Source: Tritrichomonas musculus
Lineage: Eukaryota; Parabasalia; Tritrichomonadida; Tritrichomonadidae
DNA length: 64,000 nucleotides
Assembly (NCBI GenBank): GCA_039105265.1
Contig: JAPFFF010000048.1
Span: forward strand, 806,001-870,000
Reading direction: 5' to 3'
Shown here: positions 52,004-63,813 of the stretch, in pieces
Numbering within the stretch: the first letter of the stretch is position 1
How the letters are laid out: each line of letters begins with the position of its first letter
Notes under the pieces: model-generated
The model's input: the letters and a program-made list of their open reading frames with translations, nothing else
What the model was told of the DNA's origin: nothing
The model's database searches: none
Program-made: the position numbers and the translations under genes

Positions 52004-53269
52004 AAGACAATTTGAAAACGAACTTTTTGAAAGAAAGTCAAAATATAATTTTTCATTTAATAATGAAGATTTGCAAATTTTTATTATGGAATCTATATAT
52101 ATGCCTGACCAATTATAAAATAATTGAGGTTACCAGACATTTAAAAATCAAAAAAGTTGAATCATATTAATAATATTCATTCTTTTTTGAATGTATCAAT
52201 TAAATATCAATTATAAAAATAGAATATTTCTACTCTGCAAGTAATTATAGAAGAAAAACCAATATTAAGATAATTATCATAATATTTTTTTTCAAGAAAA
52301 TGCCATAACAATGTATATATGTTTTTAATATTTCTTTATTTAATACATTTATACAAAATTTATATAAACATGCATCATATTACATAAAATAAAAAACAAA
52401 ATAAAAAATTAAGAGGTATTCACGAAGAAAACTAGCCTAGCAATTTAATTCTAACTTATTTATTTTATTTTTAAAATATGTAATTAAGATAAATAACAAA
52501 TTTTATATGATTACATGTGTTTATTTTCAAGATATTGCTTAAGCATTTTTTTGTGAGAAAAAAAACTATTTTCAATATATTTTGATATTTATTTTGAATT
52601 TTAAATGAAAGATTTTCTATAAAACAATATAAAATATCTCAATATATATATATATTGACATTAAATAATTATAAATTAAAACATATATCGATTAATAATA
52701 TTTTAAATAAAAAATTATTTAGATATTAACTTATTTTTATTTCAAAAAAAAATATTTATTTAAAAATATTAGTTTTTCACAAAATTTGTGATCACTTTTG
52801 TGAAATCCTTTGAAAAAAAGCTAATTTTAATTTTTTTGTTAGAAAATTAAAATATATGAAAATCAAATCAAAATATAAAATGATAATTACTTGAAATTAA
52901 TGCTTATTTCTAAAGCAGTTTCAAAAAATCCATATTATTTTAGAATTGCTAAAAAGAAAAAAGAAAAATATTATTATATTTTTTTCCAATCCATTTTTTT
53001 GAGAAAAAAGTTTATGAATTTTGTAGGATTATGCATAAATATTAATACTATTCATTTGTTGACCACATTCCATAAGTTAAAAAAAATAAAAAAATAAATT
53101 TATATTTATATTAATATTGATTTTGAAAATAAAAAAATATATTTATATTAATATTTTATATAACTGAATTAAATTAATATAAAATAATTTTTAAAAATTG
53201 TTTATTTATGGAGATATAAGCAAAATCACTCAAAAAAATTACAAATTGTAGGGAGAGGAGGGCATTAAA
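52004..53269. other. AT-rich intergenic region
   Basis: Nothing recognised. The 68-codon plus frame at 52891-53097 is Lys/Phe-rich and looks like chance. Confidence 0.55.
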
Positions 53270-53860
53270 ACTTCATTATTCGAATTAATGAAGAGAAGGT
53301 AATTTGGAAGTAGTTTTGGTTGAAATGTTTCCACTTTGAGAAATCTTTGTTTTGTGTTGTTTCACAAATATTTCACCATTTTTCATTTCACTTTTATTTA
53401 AAGAAATCAAATTGTAGTGATTTCTTTCCAGATCATCAAGAATCATTTTGAAACTTGGTCGATCTTTAGGTTCATAGTTCCAGCAGTATTGATCAGATCT
53501 TTTGAGAATTCAGTGAATGAATTTCGGCTTTCTTGCCTTTGAAAATGTCACCAATCTTGATATTTCGAAGATCACCACCAAGAATAAAGAGGACAACAAC
53601 TCCAAATGAGTAAACGTAGACTTTTTCATCATAATAATTTTCTTCATTGATGATTTCTGGATTCTTTGGAGTTTTGTAATCTTTTCATCTGAGAGACGAT
53701 CTTTTTCTTTTAGTTCAGCTGCTTCTTGTTGAAGTTGGCTGTTTTCTTTTTCTACCTGAATGATTTTGCTTTTCAATTCGCTATTTTCTTTTGTAAGCTT
53801 TGCATTTATTTTTTCCAATTGTTTGATTTTTTTGAAATAATATATTTTCATTATGAACAA
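53270..53860 (-). pseudogene. Coiled-coil plus kinase C-lobe relic
   Basis: The minus frame from 53860 gives a coiled coil (KKIKQLEKINAKLTKENSEL and so on, to KDRLSDEKITKL). The frame then changes, and the continuing kinase text is read as NEENYYDEKVYVYSFGVVVL, FILGGDLRNIKIGDIFKGKK, with later PKDRPSFKMILDDLERN-like remains down to about 53270. Subdomains I-VIII are absent. It is probably a host TKL kinase that lost its middle. Confidence 0.65.
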
Positions 53861-54420
53861 TCAGATTTGCATGAAAATTCCAGCCAATTTCCTTTTAATA
53901 ATCCGTATTTTGAATTTAATCCTAAAAATAATGATAATGTTTGACAACCTTAATGAAATACAAGGTCAATAAAAATCAACTTTTTTGCCAAATCTTGGGC
54001 CAAAAAATATTCAAAACTTTATTTTAAATTTAATTGATTTATACTTCATCTATATATTGAATATTGAGAAAATCTAATAAAGATTCTGTTTTTGGCAGGT
54101 TGTCTTAGCACAGTCCTATTTCAATATAAAAATATTAGAATTTAACTTTCACAGCACGTTGAATTAAAATTGAAAGAGGATAAAAGTGACACATTTTTAA
54201 ACTCTCATTTGTCACTTTGAATTTGACAACAAAGAACTTTTAAACTGTTTCCCTGTTATCAAAATTCTTTTCAATCAATCAATCAATAAAAAAAAAAAAA
54301 AAAAAAAAATGATTAGCATTTAAAATCTTTTTTAAAGTTCTTTCAAAAACGATAATACAATTATGAACGAGTTTTCATTGAAATATTTTCAAAAAGTTAA
54401 ACTTTTTATAAGAGGTGGAT
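53861..54420. other. Intergenic region
   Basis: An A tract of about 23 bases lies at 54287-54309. No gene recognised. Confidence 0.55.
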
Positions 54421-57400
54421 TTATAATGTAAAAATTTCATTTTGCTTGGTTAAAAATAAATATTCTGGCGATTGTAAAACATTTTTCACAAGCACCAAAA
54501 CAAATTGAGAGCCTTTATTGCTTAAATCGCTTGCAAACTTAAACTGTGCTTTACTGACTGCAAAAGAGAACTTTTTATCATCATCTTCAACATCTTTTGT
54601 AGATTTAATTTTGAAGAAGAACTTTTTCTTTTTCAAATCCTCAGCATAAATGTCATAATGATCGTCTTTTTCATTGATAAAGTACTTGTGGCCATTTCCC
54701 AAAGTTATTTGGAAATTTGTTTTAGCATCTGATTTTGCAGACCATTTAACAACAGAAAATTTCTTACTATTCAACAACACTTCATAAACTAAAGCTTGAC
54801 CAGTGTAACTGATTTCTTTTTCATCTTCCAAATTGATTAGATAAGTTAAAAATTGATCGAATTCTTCTTCATATTTGCTTTTCAATAAAGGCGCAAACGC
54901 GTTCTTCAATTCTTTTGAAGAACGAATATACATTAGAAATTGATTAAAAAGCTTTTTATCTTTCTGATTGACAAATTGCATCAACTCTGTTGAAAGCCAC
55001 TTCAAATCAGATATTTTGATAACTTTTTGTAACGGTTCACAAACATTGATTGATTCATCAAGAACTTTTCCTTTGATTTCATCTGACTCAGAAAACAGAA
55101 TCAAATATTCAAAAAGTTTTTCCATGTCTTCATTATTGATTGTTGGATCATGAAGCCAGCTTATTTCTTCGAGTTCAACAAATTCTTTCATTCGATTAGG
55201 AAATATTTTTCCTTCTGTTGAAAAATTGTAAAACAAACTCAAATTATCATAGATAGAACTGGTGAGAATGTTGCTTTGCTTTTGCTGGTCTTTTTCAATC
55301 GAAGAAGACAAATCAGAAAAGGTGGAAAACTTTGAAATAAACTCTATGATTTCTTTTATTGCTACTTCAATGACTTTGTTTGTTAATTCACTCGACAATT
55401 TCCCATTTGATGATTCAGGAAGCTTTAATCCTGCCTTTAAGAAAAAGTTAAGAATGCCAACAATTTGCTTAACTTTTTCATTTATTTCAGAGTATTGGAA
55501 TATTATTGAATAAAACTGGTGCCTAAATGATTTGTCAATTTTATGTAAATTGGGGAATTCAGGTGACTCGATTATCATATAAGAAATGTCTGTAATTTTT
55601 AGATGTTCTAATAGAATCATTTCAGCAAATTCTTTAAGAAGTAATCGACTTCTTAAATCAATTTTCAACGCATTTTCTAAAACAATTTTGAAATTTTCAT
55701 CGTTAATGTCATCTATATTGAGTTCATAAGCTGTACAAAGTTTATACTTTTGATTAGGAAAGATTTTGGTTGAATTAAAATCTCCATATGATGCAATTTC
55801 TCTCATAAATTTAAAGAATTCCATAAAGAATTGAAGATTTTTTTGGATATCATATGTTTGAACTTTCTCAATTAATTGATCAAAAATATATTCGTCTGCA
55901 TTACTGAACATACCTTTAATATTGTATTCTTTCTGATCTACTTCAGGCAATTCAACACTTTGAATTGATTCATTAATGAAGAATTGAGTATATTTAAACA
56001 TTTGTTTTCTTTTTTCATCACCTTTAATTATGTATTTCATGAGAAATACAGCATTTTCATTGTTAGTATTGTCAATAATCTCTTTTATTGCCTCCTTTAA
56101 TTCAAATATTTTTAATATTTGGCTGTTTATATCAAATAAATCTTCTATTTCATGATGAATTTTTTTCTCTCTATAATTAAAATTGACAACATCGAGCATT
56201 TCAATAAATATTGGCTGAACATTGAAATAATATAGATCTCCACTTGAAACAAAGCGTCCCTTTTCATCCAACAAAATCTTATTATATTTAAAAATATCTT
56301 TGTGATCGTTAAATTTTTTAATATAGATAATGACGTTTCGGATGAAGAGTATTTTAGCTTCAATTTCATCATTATCTGTTAATAATAAATCAGATACTTT
56401 TTGGTAATTTTGAATCAATGAAATAAAGTCGTTAATTGTTAACTTCGATGTAAATAACGAATGCGTTTGATGCAAATGCAAGCCATTATTCCACTCCAAG
56501 CATGATTCATATTCAACTAAAAATTTAGTATTTGCCGACAATTGAGAAACCAAGTGATAAAATTCATCATACAATTCTTTTTTCTGTGCACTTGTTAGAT
56601 CTTTTTCTTTTTGAGTTTTTTCATCTTTTTCTAAAATGAAATCTTCATACTTTTCAATAAATGGCATATTAACTTCTTCCATTTTTCGCATTCCTTGAGA
56701 CGTTTCGAAAACAGGAAAAGTAAAAAGAACTTTTTCCATTTTATTATAAAAATCTTCCTTTAGGTATTCTGTGCCTGCAATGCAATGCAATCTACTATAA
56801 ATATTGTAAAATTTCGTGCAGTTAAGGCTTATTGCAATAGAAATCATTTGTTCAAATAAATCCGCACTTTTTGTAAATATGAATTTATTAATTAAAAACT
56901 CTTCGTTTTCATTACTTCCTTCTTTCGATTCTAATTTAATACGATTTCTATTTTTACCATTGTGTTCAAAATTGGGCGAACTAATTATAAAAGGAGAATA
57001 AAATGATTTCTTAAGAAACATTGGATATGAAGTGAATAAAGACTCAGCCGTTATTTTTTGGATCTCATTTTGATTGTTAATCTGAAGCAAGCAAGTTATA
57101 TCAAAAATAGTTTTTTCTTTATAATTTGGTTTTGAATTGCAAAGAATGAATCTGTTGAATATTTCTTGCTTATTTGATTTATTTGTTATTGTTATTGTTT
57201 GAATATTTCCTTCTTCATGACTTGCTCTGTACTCATTTTTTCGTGTTTTGGTTATGATTGTTATTGATTCAATTGTTGGATTGAATATTAAAAGAGGACC
57301 GATGTTAGCTACTAAACTTTTATGTCCTTCAACAGAAGCTTGTTTAGAGTTTGTATCTTTAAGAATGAACTCAAATGTTGTTAAATTTTTTATTTCTTGA

Positions 57401-60400
57401 TTTTTTTCAAGACTTTCTTCCATTTTAACCACACCTTCATAAAGCTTTTCTGGAGTGCTTCCATCTCGATACATCGAGACGGAAAACCCTGAAATTCCAT
57501 TTTGAGTTTGAACATCACCTGACAAATTTATCTCTTTTGATAATATATGAGTTGATAAAAATCCGGATCCAAATTTACTTGCTTGTCCGGCATCATCTTT
57601 CTTGCTGTCACTGCATTGGTAAAGCAAAGAAAAGAGCGAATCATTTGTAAATGGCAACCCATTATGTCTAAATATAACGCTTTTATCACGAAATTCAAAC
57701 CAAATATTGATTTGTCTCTTTTCTTTTGATGAAAGCAAAGTATTATTTGCATTTTGAATCAATTCAAAAGGCCATCGTTTGTAATCTGCAATATTTGGTG
57801 ATTTCAAGTCTTTTAATTTATTCTGTATGTATTGAATGTGAGCATTTTTAAGTATTTTTATTCTTGCTTTTTGATCTTCTGTCATTTTTGGTGATGACAC
57901 TATATCGAAGAAATTATCATTAATGTTGTTAATTTTCTTGATCAATTCAAAAACTTTGTAATCAACTTTTTCTTTACCAAGTGCTTCAGTGAACATTGAT
58001 ATCAAATCTTTATAAAATTGGAGGACTTTTATTTTATCTAAATTAACTTTGACTCTTTTGTCAGCAAAATTATATTTTGAAATTGAATCTATCTTGAAAT
58101 AAGAAATGCATTCAAGTAAATCGTCTTCAATTCCAGGATCTTCTTTCAAATCTTTCTTTAGTCTAAATTCGCCTTTTTGATCTGGAATAATTTTGAAATC
58201 ATCTAGATAATTGGATGCGAAAGAGAACATTGTATTTAGGATATTAAAACATAAGTTTTCATCATTGATTGAAAATGTTTTTATGAAATTATCCAATGTA
58301 TTTGTTTCTTCAATTTTACTACAAACATGCTGGATAATAATATTGTTTGATTTCTCTAGCCTTGATTCAAAGCCATAGGCTGATATTGGAATATGGATTA
58401 AATCATCTTTTATTAAGGCTTGATATAGATAAAACAATAACATTTGTTTGGATTGTTTGGCTTCATTATGAGGAATTAAACATAAAACTTTTTCTGCAAC
58501 AATCAGTTGTTTTTCTTTTTCTAGTTGGTCAATTTTATTATTTATTATCGCCAAAATATCATTGATTGATTCCGTAGATTTCACTTTGATAAATTTGTTT
58601 ATTTCAGGATGCATTATATCATCATTTAAATCCTTTTCAAAGTATTCAATCATTGTTGGATTCAAATAATCATGAAAGCTTTCATTCTTGTTTTTCAATT
58701 CAGTCTTTTTATGTAATACAAAGTTTGCATTTGGGAAAATTTTGGTTGAATTTAAAAATTCTTCATCTTTTTGGTAAGTTTGATAAAAAGGAAGAAATAC
58801 TTTGAAGTATTCAATTAGAGATTTGACTTTTTCAGGTTGAAAGTCAGAAATCATTGTAACAATTTGACTCAAAACATAATTATCAGCAAATTCCCAAATT
58901 GAAGGATTTATATCATTAACGATAATTGCAGTATAATCTCGTATATTTAATCCAGTTACGAAATAAAACATGTATTGCCTGAAATCGACACCATTTTGAA
59001 CAAATTTCATCATCTCGAATGACATTTCATTATTTTCTTTAATTTTTTCAATAATTCTACTTTCAGCATCGATAATTTTATCTTCAGGAAGAGATATCGA
59101 ACTAATTTGGTCATTCATATGAGTTGATCTCCATTTAATTTCAATTGATTCCATTATATCAATAATTTGGCCTTGAACAGTTTTAGATTCTTTCATATCA
59201 AATTTCTCTTTTTCTTTTGACAAACTATGAAGCTTATTGTTCATGTCAGGTATCAATTTATAATCATACAATATGTTCCTATCAATGCACCAAATGAAAC
59301 CAAGAAAGTCATTCAAATATGCTAAAGTTGGATCTTCAAATAAGGATTCATCTTTTTCAACGTCATGAATTAAGTCTTCAATTTCAACAATGCTTAACTC
59401 ATCCCATATTCGATCTCTCCAAATGATGGCATCATTTAGACAAACAATGTTTTTGCAGTATCTATTAGCAAGAGTGATGAACTGTGGAAAGATGTTTTTA
59501 TCAATTTTCTTAGATGGAAAATATGCATCTTTTAAAAGAACTTTTTCACCTTGTTCTGTATAAACGTAAACATTGTTGGATAGAATTTCTTTCATGCTCT
59601 TTAAAAAGTTTTTTTGATACCAATCCATATCAAAAGAAGGATATGGTTCCTTTGTTAAAACGAGGCCTCTAGAGAGTTCAAAAATATTACTGCAAGGAAT
59701 CGAATTCAATATATCTATCATATCTTTATATAAATCGATACTTTTCATAAGTAAAAATCGATTTTTTCCAGTGTTTGTTAATGATCCTTCTATTGTTTCT
59801 TTGCCATTCAATATCAGTGCATTTCTTTCAGTCGATGGCTCAAATTTAGATGAGTTCAAATAAAATGGTAAAGAATGCAATTTTGATCCGACCAAAGGGA
59901 AAACAATAGATATACTTTCCATATTTTTTTTAATTGGAACAATTTTATTTTGTTCATTAATTTCAACTGAAATATTTGTTTTATGTTCTTCGTTTGATAA
60001 AACTATGAACTTCTTATAAAGACGTGAATTTTCATAGCAATCACAAATATAATAAGAAGTGTTATTGATTTTATTTTGGATCATTTTGGACATAGAATAT
60101 TTTGTATGATTATCATTTTCAAATATAACAATGAATTTGATTTCAGGACAATTAATTAAAGCTGCAGCAATATGATCTTTAAAATGTTGTAAACCAAGTT
60201 TAACACATTCTCTGCTTTCTTCAGATTTAATTTTATAAGTAAATTCAGTATGTGTAAAAGGAGATAAATTCTTTTTCTGACTTTGCTGCATTGCTTTGAA
60301 ATCATTAATAATGTCAGGGTCATTTAATCCTTCTCGATACAATGTCGCTGTGAATCCAGAGATTTTTCCTTCTTTATCAATCTTGTTACCTTTGATTTGG

Positions 60401-63400
60401 ACAACTTTTGATAAGACATGAGTTGAAATGAATCCAGTTCCAAATCTTCCTGTTGTTTCTGAATTATTCTTCTCTTGACTAATTTTATATAATAAGCCAA
60501 TAAAAGAATTCTCAGTGAAAGGTGGACCGTTATGACAAAATTTAACTTCAGTGTATTTTTTTGTTTTTGGATTTATTTTTATCTGAATTGAGATTTCAAT
60601 TTCTTTTTGGTTGTCTAAATTAGAAGAAGCATACAATGAATCTTTGGCATTCTGAATCAACTCCCACGGCCACCTAATTTTATCATTTTCTGTTGGATTC
60701 TTAATTTCATTTAATCTATTTTTAATGTTGGCAACATACAATTTTTGGAGTAAGATTTCATTTTCAGCTTGCGAAGAATCGCTATTTTTTGAGATATTTA
60801 AGTTGCTTATTGCTTGCAAAATTCTGGAATCATTGATTAATTGGTCATCAGAAACTCCATCACATATTGAACTAATAAATTGTTTGAAATCAATTATGCT
60901 CAAAAAGTTGCAATTAACTTTAGGATGTGCAAACTTTTCTCTTATATCTGATTCTGGATGAATTGCATTATACAAGTCAAAAAGTTCATCTGAAATCCCA
61001 TTTGATAGGAACAAATTTTCTGCTTGAATAAACGAGCCTTTATAGTTGGGGATTATAGCTTTCTTTTGTCGATTAGGATTATCATCAATCTTCAACACTT
61101 CATAATACAAGTTTAAGTAATTGAAAACAGTTTCTTCTGTTTGATTCAAACTTTTGGCCAAATTTGTTACATTTCCTTGAGTCAGCAAAATATTGGCCAT
61201 TCCATCGATGAAAATCTCGTTAGCTTTCTTCCAGAACAGCTCATTAATAATGCTTGCCTTTATCATTTTAATATCAGGAAAGGAGAAGAATTTGGCAAGC
61301 TCACGGATATTTGTTTGAAAGTTATATAATCTTTCATTACTTTCAGGTGGAATGATGCTCAAAACAGTGAAGAAGTGGTTATCCAAAAAGTCACCATTAT
61401 CAATGTAGAAGTCGGTTGAATTAACTGTTTGAATTAAACTATCTAAATTATAAACTTTTCTAAAGTTAACTGATGTAATTGACGGATGTGCAAACTGAGT
61501 TAAGTTAATGAATGGTCCCAACGCCTCTAATAAAACAGGATCAATGTCAGCAGATATGAAGCCAAGCTGATTTTTATCAATTAATTCTAAATTTGTATTT
61601 GGCACCAAAAAGCTATTATTAAAATGGAACTTTTGATATAATTCATAAAATATATTCAAATCTTCTAATGATTTTGTAAACTTTTTGCCTTTGTCTTTAT
61701 TGATTTCATCATTGATTTTAGTAAGAAATTGTGAATCAATTTTTTGCCATATTTTTTCATCAACATCTGTTACATTTATTTGCTTTGGTGCATTATAAAA
61801 AAGCTTTGCAACACGATACATTTTATTTCTATGCTCATTGCCATTTAAAGAATATCTAATAAAAGACAATAAGAATTGAATATCGTCTCTTTTCTTGTCC
61901 AAATTTGATTTTATTTCACTAATTGCATCGTCAATTGAAACTTTTGGAATCAATGAATTAAAGCAACTTATTTGTGGATGAATGATTTTATTTCTCCACG
62001 AAGGACAAAGTTCCATTATTTTATTGAAATCTTTGGAACAATTTGAATTGCTTTTCAAAAATTGAATAGAAGTTAATTGGTTGCTTGAATTCAAAACAAT
62101 TTGGTATTTTGAAAAGATAGAATTTGCTGTAATTGAGTTTTCTGACTCTTCTTTAAGAAGGAAAGTATAAAGTGTATTTAAAAAAATAAAATCATTGCTT
62201 TGTAATGAATCCAAGCCTTGTTTGAATAGTTTACAAGAAAATTTGAATGAACTAGAAGAATTTTGTGTATTTTGGCTCACTTTTTGAATGTGATCAACAA
62301 AAGATTCAACATTAAGAATTGAAATACTTGACCACGTCTTGTTTTGCCATTGCTGACATTCCTCAAAAGAGGCAACATTGGAATAAAATTCAGATGCCAG
62401 ATTATGAAATGTTTTTGGATCTTTAACTTTATTGAAATTAAGAATAAATGTTTGTTTAAAGACGGTTTTAACATTCTCTGAATTATGAATTATTTTCGAG
62501 TTTTCTAAAATTTCTCTAAAATTATTTAAAAATGGTTTCATTTGAGGAAGAGTTTTGTCATTAAAAATTAAACCATTCGAGAAACTAGCAAAATTTGTAT
62601 AATCATACTGAATTAGCCATTGTAAAATAATTTTAAAAAGTTCTATCGAAGTATTAATAATTAAAAAGTTAAGGCCTGAATTTGTTAGTATTTTGTTTGA
62701 GTTAAATTCATCACCTTCAAGTATAATTCCATTTCTTTCAGTAAAAGTTTCGAAATGTGGACTATTTAAAACAAATGGGAACTGATAATTTTCACTCCCA
62801 ATTAAGGGGAAAGTACAAAATAAACAGATTTTATCTTTCTTTAAATCAACTATATTTCGATTTGAATCGATTTCAAAAGCAATTGAGCATTTTAATCTTT
62901 TTTCACTATAATCTTTATCATGATCTTTAGAATACTTTTTTGAATATTCTACATTAGGATCGTCAACTGTTGCAACAATAAAGGTTCTTTGCTTTGAGTA
63001 AACAATTACTTTTTCGACTACTTGTATATTTGTAAATATATTTTGCTTGACTAATGTTTGAGTTAAATTATTATTTTTCGAAACAGCTGATGAAAAAATG
63101 GGATCTTCATTATTAAGTTGAATTGAATTAATTTCTTCGCAAAATAATAAAACTTCCATAATATTATCTCGAAAAGATTGAATTCCAAGTTCTGCAGATT
63201 GGAAGCCAATATCATTTGTGAGTTGGTATTGGAATATGGTCCATTTATGCATTTCGTTATTTTGATCATATTTATAACATTTTTTGCTTTTTTCCATTTT
63301 CAAAAATTCTTGCTTAAGCTGCTTATCTGAGCTTCCTTCACGGTAAACAATGGCTGAAATATATGACAATTCCCATTTTTTGTTGACATATGATAAGAAA

Positions 63401-63813
63401 GGTGCATTAATAGGAACAACTCGTGATAATGTATGCGATGTCATAAAACCTGTACCAAAACGTCCAGTATTATCATCTTCGCTTTCTTTTGTGCTGTTTT
63501 TGTACATTAAAGAGTCCAAAGTTCGATTTGTAAATGGAAATCCATTATGCATAAAAACTACCATTTTCTTTGATTTGTCATATTGAATCTTGATGTCAAC
63601 GGTTTGATTTTTGCGCGTAAATGGAAGCTTGTCTGTATTTTTAATAAAGCATGCTGCTTCTTTTGAACAATCTTTTGCATTTTGAATGAGTTCCCATATC
63701 CACCTCTTTTTTAAATCCGTGTCTGGCGTCTCAAGCTCACGGAGCCTGTTTCTAACGTTCGCAACATATAAATTCTGAACAAGTTCTAAACGATCTTCAG
63801 CTGTTTGAAACAT
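54421..63813 (-). CDS. Giant sacsin/NO VEIN-like protein: three GHKL ATPase modules and a DUF3883-like end
   Basis: 3130 residues in one frame from the ATG at 63813. A Hsp90-type GHKL ATPase module occurs three times, at about residues 10-200, 1020-1210 and 1985-2180. Each has a preceding LYVANVRNRLRELE-type helix, the N box WELIQNAKD (third copy FELIQNANN), a HNGxPFT motif, and the glycine-rich lid GRFGTGF-STH (third copy SKFGSGF). The regions between modules are long and helical, as in sacsin. The end (about 3000-3115) resembles DUF3883: GQALVYEVLL, then HYDIYAED and FFFKIKSTK where family members usually have an IEVK-type nuclease motif. No signal peptide or membrane segment. Related proteins are chaperone-like or, in plant NO VEIN, linked to membrane traffic. 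The exact role is unknown. Confidence 0.87.
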   Translation of the reverse strand: MFQTAEDRLELVQNLYVANVRNRLRELETPDTDLKKRWIWELIQNAKDCSKEAACFIKNTDKLPFTRKNQTVDIKIQYDKSKKMVVFMHNGFPFTNRTLDSLMYKNSTKESEDDNTGRFGTGFMTSHTLSRVVPINAPFLSYVNKKWELSYISAIVYREGSSDKQLKQEFLKMEKSKKCYKYDQNNEMHKWTIFQYQLTNDIGFQSAELGIQSFRDNIMEVLLFCEEINSIQLNNEDPIFSSAVSKNNNLTQTLVKQNIFTNIQVVEKVIVYSKQRTFIVATVDDPNVEYSKKYSKDHDKDYSEKRLKCSIAFEIDSNRNIVDLKKDKICLFCTFPLIGSENYQFPFVLNSPHFETFTERNGIILEGDEFNSNKILTNSGLNFLIINTSIELFKIILQWLIQYDYTNFASFSNGLIFNDKTLPQMKPFLNNFREILENSKIIHNSENVKTVFKQTFILNFNKVKDPKTFHNLASEFYSNVASFEECQQWQNKTWSSISILNVESFVDHIQKVSQNTQNSSSSFKFSCKLFKQGLDSLQSNDFIFLNTLYTFLLKEESENSITANSIFSKYQIVLNSSNQLTSIQFLKSNSNCSKDFNKIMELCPSWRNKIIHPQISCFNSLIPKVSIDDAISEIKSNLDKKRDDIQFLLSFIRYSLNGNEHRNKMYRVAKLFYNAPKQINVTDVDEKIWQKIDSQFLTKINDEINKDKGKKFTKSLEDLNIFYELYQKFHFNNSFLVPNTNLELIDKNQLGFISADIDPVLLEALGPFINLTQFAHPSITSVNFRKVYNLDSLIQTVNSTDFYIDNGDFLDNHFFTVLSIIPPESNERLYNFQTNIRELAKFFSFPDIKMIKASIINELFWKKANEIFIDGMANILLTQGNVTNLAKSLNQTEETVFNYLNLYYEVLKIDDNPNRQKKAIIPNYKGSFIQAENLFLSNGISDELFDLYNAIHPESDIREKFAHPKVNCNFLSIIDFKQFISSICDGVSDDQLINDSRILQAISNLNISKNSDSSQAENEILLQKLYVANIKNRLNEIKNPTENDKIRWPWELIQNAKDSLYASSNLDNQKEIEISIQIKINPKTKKYTEVKFCHNGPPFTENSFIGLLYKISQEKNNSETTGRFGTGFISTHVLSKVVQIKGNKIDKEGKISGFTATLYREGLNDPDIINDFKAMQQSQKKNLSPFTHTEFTYKIKSEESRECVKLGLQHFKDHIAAALINCPEIKFIVIFENDNHTKYSMSKMIQNKINNTSYYICDCYENSRLYKKFIVLSNEEHKTNISVEINEQNKIVPIKKNMESISIVFPLVGSKLHSLPFYLNSSKFEPSTERNALILNGKETIEGSLTNTGKNRFLLMKSIDLYKDMIDILNSIPCSNIFELSRGLVLTKEPYPSFDMDWYQKNFLKSMKEILSNNVYVYTEQGEKVLLKDAYFPSKKIDKNIFPQFITLANRYCKNIVCLNDAIIWRDRIWDELSIVEIEDLIHDVEKDESLFEDPTLAYLNDFLGFIWCIDRNILYDYKLIPDMNNKLHSLSKEKEKFDMKESKTVQGQIIDIMESIEIKWRSTHMNDQISSISLPEDKIIDAESRIIEKIKENNEMSFEMMKFVQNGVDFRQYMFYFVTGLNIRDYTAIIVNDINPSIWEFADNYVLSQIVTMISDFQPEKVKSLIEYFKVFLPFYQTYQKDEEFLNSTKIFPNANFVLHKKTELKNKNESFHDYLNPTMIEYFEKDLNDDIMHPEINKFIKVKSTESINDILAIINNKIDQLEKEKQLIVAEKVLCLIPHNEAKQSKQMLLFYLYQALIKDDLIHIPISAYGFESRLEKSNNIIIQHVCSKIEETNTLDNFIKTFSINDENLCFNILNTMFSFASNYLDDFKIIPDQKGEFRLKKDLKEDPGIEDDLLECISYFKIDSISKYNFADKRVKVNLDKIKVLQFYKDLISMFTEALGKEKVDYKVFELIKKINNINDNFFDIVSSPKMTEDQKARIKILKNAHIQYIQNKLKDLKSPNIADYKRWPFELIQNANNTLLSSKEKRQINIWFEFRDKSVIFRHNGLPFTNDSLFSLLYQCSDSKKDDAGQASKFGSGFLSTHILSKEINLSGDVQTQNGISGFSVSMYRDGSTPEKLYEGVVKMEESLEKNQEIKNLTTFEFILKDTNSKQASVEGHKSLVANIGPLLIFNPTIESITIITKTRKNEYRASHEEGNIQTITITNKSNKQEIFNRFILCNSKPNYKEKTIFDITCLLQINNQNEIQKITAESLFTSYPMFLKKSFYSPFIISSPNFEHNGKNRNRIKLESKEGSNENEEFLINKFIFTKSADLFEQMISIAISLNCTKFYNIYSRLHCIAGTEYLKEDFYNKMEKVLFTFPVFETSQGMRKMEEVNMPFIEKYEDFILEKDEKTQKEKDLTSAQKKELYDEFYHLVSQLSANTKFLVEYESCLEWNNGLHLHQTHSLFTSKLTINDFISLIQNYQKVSDLLLTDNDEIEAKILFIRNVIIYIKKFNDHKDIFKYNKILLDEKGRFVSSGDLYYFNVQPIFIEMLDVVNFNYREKKIHHEIEDLFDINSQILKIFELKEAIKEIIDNTNNENAVFLMKYIIKGDEKRKQMFKYTQFFINESIQSVELPEVDQKEYNIKGMFSNADEYIFDQLIEKVQTYDIQKNLQFFMEFFKFMREIASYGDFNSTKIFPNQKYKLCTAYELNIDDINDENFKIVLENALKIDLRSRLLLKEFAEMILLEHLKITDISYMIIESPEFPNLHKIDKSFRHQFYSIIFQYSEINEKVKQIVGILNFFLKAGLKLPESSNGKLSSELTNKVIEVAIKEIIEFISKFSTFSDLSSSIEKDQQKQSNILTSSIYDNLSLFYNFSTEGKIFPNRMKEFVELEEISWLHDPTINNEDMEKLFEYLILFSESDEIKGKVLDESINVCEPLQKVIKISDLKWLSTELMQFVNQKDKKLFNQFLMYIRSSKELKNAFAPLLKSKYEEEFDQFLTYLINLEDEKEISYTGQALVYEVLLNSKKFSVVKWSAKSDAKTNFQITLGNGHKYFINEKDDHYDIYAEDLKKKKFFFKIKSTKDVEDDDKKFSFAVSKAQFKFASDLSNKGSQFVLVLVKNVLQSPEYLFLTKQNEIFTL

